DNA of 7,589 nucleotides. Source: Candidatus Hydrogenedentes bacterium CG07_land_8_20_14_0_80_42_17 (GTDB lineage Bacteria > UBA8481). The position numbers were made by a program, and so were the translations under genes. The stretch spans positions 1 through 7,589 of the forward strand of contig PEWQ01000126.1 of NCBI GenBank assembly GCA_002780065.1, read 5' to 3'. The notes beneath the pieces were generated by a model. That model made no database searches. It was not told the origin of the DNA and saw only the letters and a program-made list of their open reading frames with translations. Shown in pieces: positions 1 through 5,469 of this stretch. Each line of letters opens with the position of its first letter. Position 1 is the first letter of the stretch.

Positions 1-2
1 CA

Positions 3-42
3 GGCGCCACGCGTCAATGGGCGCCACGCGTCAATGGACGCC
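3..42. repeat. 17-bp GC-rich tandem repeat, about 2.4 copies
   Basis: Two identical 17-bp units (GGCGCCACGCGTCAATG at 3-19 and 20-36) are followed by a degenerate start of a third (GACGCC, 37-42). Each unit contains two six-base palindromes, GGCGCC and ACGCGT. The end of one unit and the start of the next can fold into a small hairpin: GCGTC-AATG-GACGC at 28-41 is perfect, and the first unit gives the same stem with one G-T wobble. The composition is far more GC-rich than the surroundings. It lies directly downstream of the minus-strand operon and may continue beyond the window edge. Function is unknown; it could be an intergenic repeat array or a transcript-end structure. Confidence 0.8.
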
Positions 43-69
43 CTCGCCTGTGCTTGCGAACCTTTTTTC

Positions 70-909
70 TTAGCGAATATTTGAGATGTAAATCTGTCCG
101 TCAGGACCTCTGAAATAAAATATCGGAGTATTTACTTTTGCAATAATAGGAACATCTGCGGCTGTTCTTGTTCTGCTTCGAGTTGAGCTATTTCTTCTTG
201 AAGCGGTATTTGTTCCGGAATACGCGAGCTGAAGATTCAATTCGCCGCTTCCGCCGAATTCTCTGTAAAACCTAAGCACCCTTGGAACATAATTCAAAGT
301 CTCTGAATAAGGTGGAATCCCGCCGTAACGCTCTACAGCCTGCGGTCCTGCATTGTAAGCGGCAATTGCAAGGTCAAGTCTTCCAAATCGATCGAGCATC
401 ATTCTGAGATATTTTGCTCCGCCTAAAATATTCTGTCTCGGTTCAAATACATCATTCACTCCTACTAATCTTGCCGTCGACGGAATTAATTGCATTAATC
501 CTCTGGCGCCGGCTGAAGAAACAGCGTAAGGATTGAAATTGGATTCAGCTCTCATTAAGGCATATATGAGCGATTCCGACAGGCGATACGCCGCGGCGGC
601 TTCCTTCACATACACTTTGAAGACTGACGGATCTCTTTTCAAAGCGGAAGAATAATTCGTTCGAACATTCGTATTGCTTGTTCGAGCCGACGCCGGCGAC
701 AGTCGCGGCAAAACGACGACTCTACTATTTTCCGAAGGCACATCGGTTATCCTTATTCTGCCTTGTGCGTCTGTATAAGCGTAAATGGTCGCAAAAGAAG
801 GAACAGCAAAAGATAAAGAGAGCAGAGCAATTAAAGCAAGATGAAGGCAAGATTTATTGAAAAAAATTACCTTTATTTTTTCAGGAGACTCAAGATTAAA
901 TCTTTCCAT
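70..909 (-). CDS. Secreted lytic murein transglycosylase (SLT family) with DUF4124-type motifs at both ends
   Basis: This should cleave the MurNAc-GlcNAc bond of peptidoglycan in the periplasm, leaving 1,6-anhydro-MurNAc ends. An N-terminal signal peptide has a hydrophobic core LHLALIALLSLSFA and a likely cut after SFA. A DUF4124-like segment follows (IYAYTDAQGRIRITDVP, about residues 42-58), then a Ser/Thr/Arg-rich linker. The SLT domain covers about residues 95-220, with catalytic Glu in RAESNFNP (about residue 122), the GLMQ motif, and AYNAGP near 185. After a second Ser/Arg-rich linker the protein ends in IFYFRGPDGQIYISNIR, which resembles the N-terminal motif. TTG at 912 precedes ATG at 909; I chose ATG, although AAAGG sits 8 nt before the TTG. 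The start overlaps the upstream FliT-like gene by 14 nt, so it is the last gene of the flagellar operon. It may help the flagellum cross the wall, but a housekeeping role is also possible. Family assignment is very secure. Confidence 0.93.
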   Translation of the reverse strand: MERFNLESPEKIKVIFFNKSCLHLALIALLSLSFAVPSFATIYAYTDAQGRIRITDVPSENSRVVVLPRLSPASARTSNTNVRTNYSSALKRDPSVFKVYVKEAAAAYRLSESLIYALMRAESNFNPYAVSSAGARGLMQLIPSTARLVGVNDVFEPRQNILGGAKYLRMMLDRFGRLDLAIAAYNAGPQAVERYGGIPPYSETLNYVPRVLRFYREFGGSGELNLQLAYSGTNTASRRNSSTRSRTRTAADVPIIAKVNTPIFYFRGPDGQIYISNIR

Positions 910-1348
910 CAACTCTGCGACCTTTCCTCTCGTTTCTATTATACTTTTTATTTAATGTTCTGGCACTATTGTTCTTTAAAATTTCCAGTCGAATCTTTTC
1001 TTTTATCTTTTCCATTTCACGCAAAGCTGAAACTCTTAATGCGGCAACCTGATGCACAGCAGAAGAAGCCTCATTAAATTCTTGCTCGGCGCCGACACTT
1101 ATTACGGCATCATAAAGCTTAATATTTTTTTCTTCATTTTTTCTTATTTCAATTCGTTTTGCTTCCACTTCCTCTCCCAACATTTTTGCCTTATCAATAA
1201 ATTCCGTCTCCAACTCAGATAAACTTGAAATCACCTTATCAATATCTTTTGCCGACTCAACTGAAGATATCCAGGAAACAAGCCTATCAGCATATAAATT
1301 ATAACAAGCCGCAAGCCTAGATAGAGACTCTTTAAGCGAAGAACTCAT
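896..1348 (-). CDS. Small helical flagellar protein, FliT/FlgN-like chaperone candidate
   Basis: A 150-residue protein without signal peptide or membrane segment. It is almost entirely predicted alpha-helix, with long charged heptad-like stretches (about 34-75 and 100-126) suggesting a helical hairpin or coiled coil, and a strongly basic C-terminal tail (about 129-148). Its start overlaps the fliS stop as ATGA (1345-1348), so the two are probably translationally coupled. FliT commonly follows fliS, and FliT and FlgN are small all-helical export chaperones for filament cap and hook-junction proteins, so size, fold and position all fit. I see no sequence motif that proves FliT, because this family diverges strongly. 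The alternative is a lineage-specific flagellar accessory protein. The gene is convincing; the function is inferred mainly from context. Confidence 0.7.
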   Translation of the reverse strand: MSSSLKESLSRLAACYNLYADRLVSWISSVESAKDIDKVISSLSELETEFIDKAKMLGEEVEAKRIEIRKNEEKNIKLYDAVISVGAEQEFNEASSAVHQVAALRVSALREMEKIKEKIRLEILKNNSARTLNKKYNRNERKGRRVDGKI

Positions 1349-1776
1349 GTCTTGATTGAAACTCCCGATTGAGTCTTTGGCGATTCCACATTCACTTCAA
1401 CCTTTTTGAAAACCTCGTTCCAAGTAGTTCTGAATGCATCAAGGTCTTTTACAATTTCCTCCACCATTGCCACATCTTTTCTGATGTTCGCAGTAATCAT
1501 TCTTACTCTGATCTCTTCATAAGCGCGTGCAATAATCCGAGAAATTTCTTCGCCTTTAGAATGATCCAAAGCAAGAATCAGCTCAGTCATAATTCGCTGA
1601 GCCTTCATAGAATTATTATGAGCTTCTTCAATCTTTCTCGCTTTTGTAGCTTCTGCAAACTGATTCATAAATTTTATAGCGCCTTCGAAGAGCATCACTA
1701 CCAGTCTGCCCTGACTGGCAGTCTGAATAGATGTCGTTTTATAAGCTTGCTGAGCTTTGTAAGGGTTCATGGTCAT
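1345..1776 (-). CDS. fliS: Flagellar export chaperone FliS
   Basis: FliS binds the C-terminal disordered part of flagellin in the cytoplasm, stops premature polymerisation and delivers it to the FlhA export gate. The 143-residue length is typical. The diagnostic N-terminus is present: MNPYKAQQAYKTTSIQTAS, then GRLVVMLFEGAIKFM, matching the usual MNPY...TASPxELxxMLYxGAIxF pattern. The family's helical bundle follows, including a segment like the conserved ELxxSLD region (TELILALDHSKGEEIS) and an LDAFRTTWNEV segment near the end. ATG at 1776 is preferred over ATG at 1770 because GAG lies 6 nt before it. The gene starts 3 nt after the maf stop and overlaps the next gene by 4 bp. Having the flagellin chaperone beside a Maf glycosyltransferase fits handling of glycosylated flagellin. 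Confidence 0.95.
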   Translation of the reverse strand: MTMNPYKAQQAYKTTSIQTASQGRLVVMLFEGAIKFMNQFAEATKARKIEEAHNNSMKAQRIMTELILALDHSKGEEISRIIARAYEEIRVRMITANIRKDVAMVEEIVKDLDAFRTTWNEVFKKVEVNVESPKTQSGVSIKT

Positions 1777-1779
1777 ACG

Positions 1780-3099
1780 TCACTCATTTCTATCGGCACC
1801 TTTGGACAACATCTCTAGAAGTTTGGAGATAGGAATATGTTCAATTCCTATCTTTGCTCCGTGCATACTGGTTTGAATGAATCTGACCTGAGGATTTTCC
1901 AAAGCGATCTTTTCAAAATGCAGTCGGTATGAATCTAAGACCGGAGTAGTCATAACCCAATTCCCGTCAACACTTTGAACCCGCCTCAAATTTCTTTGCC
2001 GCCATAAACTCATTATACAATTTTCTGCAGAACAAAACCTTGTCGAGCGTGAAACCTTTTCTTCTTCTTGAACATTCCCTCTCGAATACATTTTTTTTTC
2101 TGTTAGCGCCAAATCCTGCCCGACCAAAACGATGCATTTGGCTCCAAAACGCAGAGCAAGCACTGCCGCGGCGGTTGCGACACTCCCTCCAATATCACTC
2201 ATGACGGAATCTTTTTTCACAAAAAACTTTTCTTCAAGCGGATGCCCCTGTCCGAATAGATATATTTTTTTAGCTTTTTTTAAAATTTCGTTTGGAGAAA
2301 GAACAGAAGCCAAAAGCGGAATATCTCCAATGCAATCTAAAGAAGAAGCTTTTATCTTTTGAGGATCAACCGAGCAAACATAATCCGGAATTACTCCTGC
2401 ATGCAAAACACTCTTGAGCGCAGAATCAACAGCAATAACGACTGCATTTCTCTTTAAATTTGTCCTTTGAAAAGAATACCCAGCCAAAAATTCAAGGTCT
2501 TCATCCAGTGAAGGTCCTGCCGACAAAATAAAAATAGTTCGATTTCGAAACGCTCCATCCAATTCAGTTATCCATGAAACCGTTTTATTTTTCTCTGCGC
2601 TGCGAATGAACGATTCATTTTCAATTAAATTTTTTCGCCATACGGATTCAAAGGCATTGAAGGTAATTACATGAGTGGCGAGTTCATCTACAGCAGTCTC
2701 TGCCGCGTGCCTGAGGCTGGAATAATAATCATGATCTTCATCGAGATATGTTCCTGAAACGATTGATAGTTTTCCTTTTGTCAAATCTTCGATGGAAAAA
2801 ATTATGTTTTGAATCGTCTCCGAGTCCGGAAAAATAATCATCTCTAAATCCGGACGAAGCTTTGCCAGTTCTTCATGCCGCTCGATCAAAAAAAGAAATT
2901 TAGTTTTATTTCTGATGATGTCCGCAGAATAACCCAATCCCGGAGAAAAGAGTATTACGGCATGAGATTCGGAAATTTCGGCGGCTGTGCGCTCGGCTTC
3001 TCGGACCGGATCATACTTGCTGTGAAAATAAATTCCATTTACAAGAAGAGTTCTTATGCCTGATTCTGCAAGAGGAGTTTCTATTCTAATCTGCTTCAA
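1780..3099 (-). CDS. maf: Motility-associated factor (Maf/DUF115) glycosyltransferase
   Basis: Maf proteins transfer nonulosonic acids (pseudaminic or legionaminic acid type) to Ser/Thr of flagellin before export. The N-terminal part (about 15-110) is a Rossmann-like domain with SPGLGYSADII. The central DUF115 domain (about 150-345) carries SAGPSLDEDL at 193, AVDSALKSVLHAGVIPDYVCSVDP at 223-246 as two adjacent strands, GGSVATAAAVLALRFGAKCI at 304 and VGQDLALT at 326; all are typical of Maf and of the related MptE-like pterin pyrophosphokinases. At 439 residues it is shorter than many Campylobacter or Aeromonas Maf proteins, which often exceed 600. The start is TTG: it overlaps the upstream TGA stop as TTGA, AAGG lies 10 nt upstream, and no internal ATG occurs before the first conserved block. 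A run of nine A (2091-2099 on this strand) lies inside the catalytic domain. No sugar biosynthesis genes are in the window, so the sugar donor is unknown. Confidence 0.88.
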   Translation of the reverse strand: MKQIRIETPLAESGIRTLLVNGIYFHSKYDPVREAERTAAEISESHAVILFSPGLGYSADIIRNKTKFLFLIERHEELAKLRPDLEMIIFPDSETIQNIIFSIEDLTKGKLSIVSGTYLDEDHDYYSSLRHAAETAVDELATHVITFNAFESVWRKNLIENESFIRSAEKNKTVSWITELDGAFRNRTIFILSAGPSLDEDLEFLAGYSFQRTNLKRNAVVIAVDSALKSVLHAGVIPDYVCSVDPQKIKASSLDCIGDIPLLASVLSPNEILKKAKKIYLFGQGHPLEEKFFVKKDSVMSDIGGSVATAAAVLALRFGAKCIVLVGQDLALTEKKMYSRGNVQEEEKVSRSTRFCSAENCIMSLWRQRNLRRVQSVDGNWVMTTPVLDSYRLHFEKIALENPQVRFIQTSMHGAKIGIEHIPISKLLEMLSKGADRNE

Positions 3100-5312
3100 C
3101 CAGTCTGAACCTTGCGAAGAATTTTAGGCGAAACTGAATCGATCGATTCAGTGCCGGTAAGAATCATTACTCGTTCGAGTTCATCCCTCAATTGGTTCCA
3201 ATATAGCTCGACTCCTTCTCTGCCGCCGCCAACCGCGGCAATAGCAAGCGGCCGCCCGATCATGCAGAGGTCTGCTCCAAGCGCAAGAGCTTTCAAAACA
3301 TCTTCACCGGAACGAATTCCACCGTCGAGAATTATCGGCACTGTTTTTTTAAGTTCAGAAACAATCTCAACCAGCGCATCAGCTCCGCCTGCCATAAAAT
3401 CCATAACCCTGCCGCCATGATTCCCGACAATGACCGCTTTAGCTCCGGCAGAAACTGCTTTCTTTGCGTCTTCCACCGTCATTATTCCTTTTACGATGAA
3501 AGGGATACTGCATTCTGAAATTATCTTTTTGAGTTCACTCTCGCTTTTCGGAGCCACCGCCTGCCCCTTTGCTTTCATGGTCACAAAAGCCGATGCGTCT
3601 ATATCTACTCCAACCGCCGGGCATCCTGTCGCTTCCGCAAAATGTATTCTGTTCATCACTTCTTCATACGAGCGCGGTTTGAATATTGGAATTGCCCGTC
3701 CTCTGACAAACGCTGCGGCAGAAAGTCCGATTCGAAACTTTTCCGGAGAAGCTCCATCGCCGACACATGCAATTGTTCCTGCAGAATTCGAACCGAAAAC
3801 TATAGCCTCCGCAAATTCCTCCTCTGCTATAGCTCCACCCATATTTGTAACCGCACCGGTCATAGGAGCCGAAATAACAGGTAAAGACAATTCGATTCCA
3901 AGAAAAGAAGTTCTAAACTTTGGAGAATCAAAATCATGAATGAAAGAAGGAATAAGTTTATATCGAGCCAAGGAAGCTACATTTTCCATAAAACTTCTTC
4001 CTGTGCCGATACCTCCCATTCCAGGCATCATTCCCGCACAATATACTCCGTCGCAAATCCTGCAGACTCGGCAATACTTGCCGAAAAGATTTCGCGCTTT
4101 TGAATTAATGTCGGACATCGTCAAAACAGTTCGACTTTCTGTCTCGATTTTAATCTGCTCCAATGCTCTATTCACAATTGATTCGCAATCTTCACGGCTG
4201 TCACAAACAGCGATCACATGGCCTTGCTTGTCCATATTCGAGATTGGAATTCCGACTTCATCGCCGACATGCGCTTTGATAATTACTTCTTTTACTCCTT
4301 TTATTCTTCGAGCTTTATTTACTCCGTCAATTCGTATAATTCTGCCCGGAGATGCAATTATGGCGCGTTCCATAGAAACTCTATTCTGGTATTCAGGAAT
4401 AACCGGTTTCTTTCCGATGGCAATTTCGATAGCGCCGCAAATCATCGAGTAGCCAGTTGAAAGCGGAAAGGTATGTGAGCTCATCCAGCCTCCGGAAAGC
4501 CGCGCCGCGCACTCGCCAATCATTGGACCGGACTCAGTCAGTTTCACATCACCCTTCGCGGCGCCAAAAGTTATTCCGAGCGCCTTTACCGCTCTACGCA
4601 TAATCTCCTTAGCCGATTCAATCTTCTCTTCAGGCTGATTCGACGGAAGATTATGACCGAGTTCAATAAAATACGGAGGACGAGCTATAATTCTATCTGC
4701 AATGCCCCATGCAATAATCTCACTGTCCCAAACCAAAGCGTCAATTGAAAGTTCTGAGCCGTCCATAAATTTTTCTACAATGACTTCGCCGCTTGTCGAA
4801 CAAGATTTCGCGTGACGAAATCCATTCTCAATTCCGCTCATGTCATCGACTCGAATCACTCCGCGTGCACCCATATTGTCGACAGGTTTTATCACCAAAG
4901 GAAATCCTAATTTCAATGCGGCATCGCGTGCCTCATCGATCGCCCATATTCCCTGAAAATCCGGGACCGGAACTCCAGCCTGCCGCAGTATGTTCCTCAT
5001 CTTTAATTTGTGAGTTGCATTTTCCGCAGATTCGTAATGAATGCCAACTAGCCCTAATGCGCCTGCTACTGCCGCTACAGTGAGAGATGCATCTGTCCCG
5101 ACTGTTATGACTCCGCGGAGCTGGCGCTGATATTGACGGGCAATCCGAACATTTCCTTCGATATCTTTTGTCGACATTATTACGGGAATATCAGCAGTAG
5201 CAAGCCCAGGCGCCTCAGGATTGTAATCGGTAACCATACAGCGAAGTCCCATCTCTTTTGCTATTCGAATTGCAGGCACCTGCATCAAACCTGCTCCGAC
5301 TATCATCAGCAT
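3096..5312 (-). CDS. ATP-grasp ligase fused to FMN-dependent alpha-hydroxy-acid oxidoreductase
   Basis: A two-domain, 738-residue cytoplasmic protein. Residues about 1-395 are an ATP-grasp enzyme: an N-terminal nucleotide-fold (MIVGAGLMQVPAIRIA), the ATP-binding strand PLVIKPVDNMGARGV near 138, acidic metal-binding block IGECAARLSGGW near 265, and a C-terminal part (about 315-390) resembling the LAL_C2 domain of L-amino acid ligases. Such enzymes activate a carboxylate as acyl phosphate and join it to an amine. Residues about 399-738 are an FMN TIM-barrel of the lactate/glycolate oxidase type: SAPMTGAVTNMGG, lysine in IVKGIMTVEDA, active-site His-Arg in GNHGGRVMD, and phosphate-binding DGGIRSGEDV...ALGADLCMIGRPL. 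A Cys cluster (CRVCRICDGVYC, near 414) opens this half. No Shine-Dalgarno precedes the internal ATG of the second half, so a true fusion is likely. ATG at 5312 is chosen over TTG at 5333 because CAGGAG at 5322-5327 lies between them. The gene is first in the operon and overlaps maf by 4 bp. Substrates are unknown; a role in flagellin glycan synthesis is inferred. Confidence 0.88.
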   Translation of the reverse strand: MLMIVGAGLMQVPAIRIAKEMGLRCMVTDYNPEAPGLATADIPVIMSTKDIEGNVRIARQYQRQLRGVITVGTDASLTVAAVAGALGLVGIHYESAENATHKLKMRNILRQAGVPVPDFQGIWAIDEARDAALKLGFPLVIKPVDNMGARGVIRVDDMSGIENGFRHAKSCSTSGEVIVEKFMDGSELSIDALVWDSEIIAWGIADRIIARPPYFIELGHNLPSNQPEEKIESAKEIMRRAVKALGITFGAAKGDVKLTESGPMIGECAARLSGGWMSSHTFPLSTGYSMICGAIEIAIGKKPVIPEYQNRVSMERAIIASPGRIIRIDGVNKARRIKGVKEVIIKAHVGDEVGIPISNMDKQGHVIAVCDSREDCESIVNRALEQIKIETESRTVLTMSDINSKARNLFGKYCRVCRICDGVYCAGMMPGMGGIGTGRSFMENVASLARYKLIPSFIHDFDSPKFRTSFLGIELSLPVISAPMTGAVTNMGGAIAEEEFAEAIVFGSNSAGTIACVGDGASPEKFRIGLSAAAFVRGRAIPIFKPRSYEEVMNRIHFAEATGCPAVGVDIDASAFVTMKAKGQAVAPKSESELKKIISECSIPFIVKGIMTVEDAKKAVSAGAKAVIVGNHGGRVMDFMAGGADALVEIVSELKKTVPIILDGGIRSGEDVLKALALGADLCMIGRPLAIAAVGGGREGVELYWNQLRDELERVMILTGTESIDSVSPKILRKVQTG

Positions 5313-5321
5313 ACTGCGTAT

Positions 5322-5327
5322 CTCCTG
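5322..5327 (-). promoter_or_regulatory. Ribosome binding site deciding the fusion-gene start
   Basis: On the minus strand CAGGAG lies 9 nt before ATG at 5312. It sits inside the frame that would begin at TTG 5333, which has no comparable site upstream. This supports the ATG as the start and shortens the protein by seven residues. Confidence 0.7.
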
Positions 5328-5345
5328 AACCAATTGTATGAACGA

Positions 5346-5373
5346 AGTCTAATGGAAAATTAGAAAGTTTCAA
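5346..5373 (-). promoter_or_regulatory. Candidate sigma70-like promoter for the minus-strand flagellar operon
   Basis: On the minus strand TTGAAA (5373-5368) is separated by 16 nt from TAGACT (5351-5346), four of six bases matching a -10 box. Transcription would start near 5339 and leave a leader of roughly 27 nt before ATG 5312, with the ribosome binding site inside it. I found no sigma28-type flagellar promoter match. This is a visual match only, and the region is AT-rich, so chance matches are easy. Confidence 0.35.
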
Positions 5374-5423
5374 ATAAAAGAGTAGGGTCAGGAGATGAAA
5401 AAAAAGAGCTGTATTTTTCGAAA

Positions 5424-5458
5424 AACTTCAATATATTTATTCAAATAAATTTGAAGTT
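5424..5458. promoter_or_regulatory. 35-bp interrupted palindrome in the divergent intergenic region
   Basis: Perfect 8-bp outer arms AACTTCAA (5424-5431) and TTGAAGTT (5451-5458) enclose inner arms ATTTATT (5435-5441) and AATAAAT (5444-5450), with a 3-nt TAT bulge on one side. It ends directly at the GGGGAGG ribosome binding site (5459-5465) of the plus-strand gene at 5470. A TATATT at 5432-5437 could be a -10 box within it, but I see no good -35 partner. It could be a repressor operator or an RNA hairpin next to the ribosome binding site. Confidence 0.5.
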
Positions 5459-5469
5459 GGGGAGGAATA

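Noticed and set aside
3-42. CRISPR array at the left edge
   Set aside because: The units are directly adjacent with a 17-bp period and no unique spacers, so it is a tandem repeat.
44-68. Possible plus-strand terminator (TCGC-N8-GCGA then six T)
   Set aside because: The stem is only 4 bp with an 8-nt loop, too weak to call without knowing what lies to the left.
1369-1818. Plus-strand frame of 149 codons opposite fliS
   Set aside because: FliS on the other strand is unmistakable. The antisense translation is low-complexity Ser/Phe/His-rich and has no recognisable features.
4100-4130. Separate start for the FMN-oxidase half of the fusion (ATG in VLTMSDIN)
   Set aside because: No Shine-Dalgarno precedes this ATG and the frame is uninterrupted, so a genuine fusion is the simpler reading.
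3430-4452. Two long plus-strand open frames (3430-3939 and 3940-4452) opposite the fusion gene
   Set aside because: Both are antisense to a gene with clear conserved motifs. Their translations are Ser/Thr/Pro/Ala-rich with no domain pattern, and they lack good ribosome binding sites.
5395-5448. A 17-codon leader-peptide-like frame (MKKKSCIFRK...) upstream of the secreted-protein gene
   Set aside because: GGAG abuts the ATG with no spacer and the only other candidate, AGGG 7 nt upstream, is weak. The peptide has no run of regulatory codons. Nothing distinguishes it from chance, although it overlaps the palindrome.
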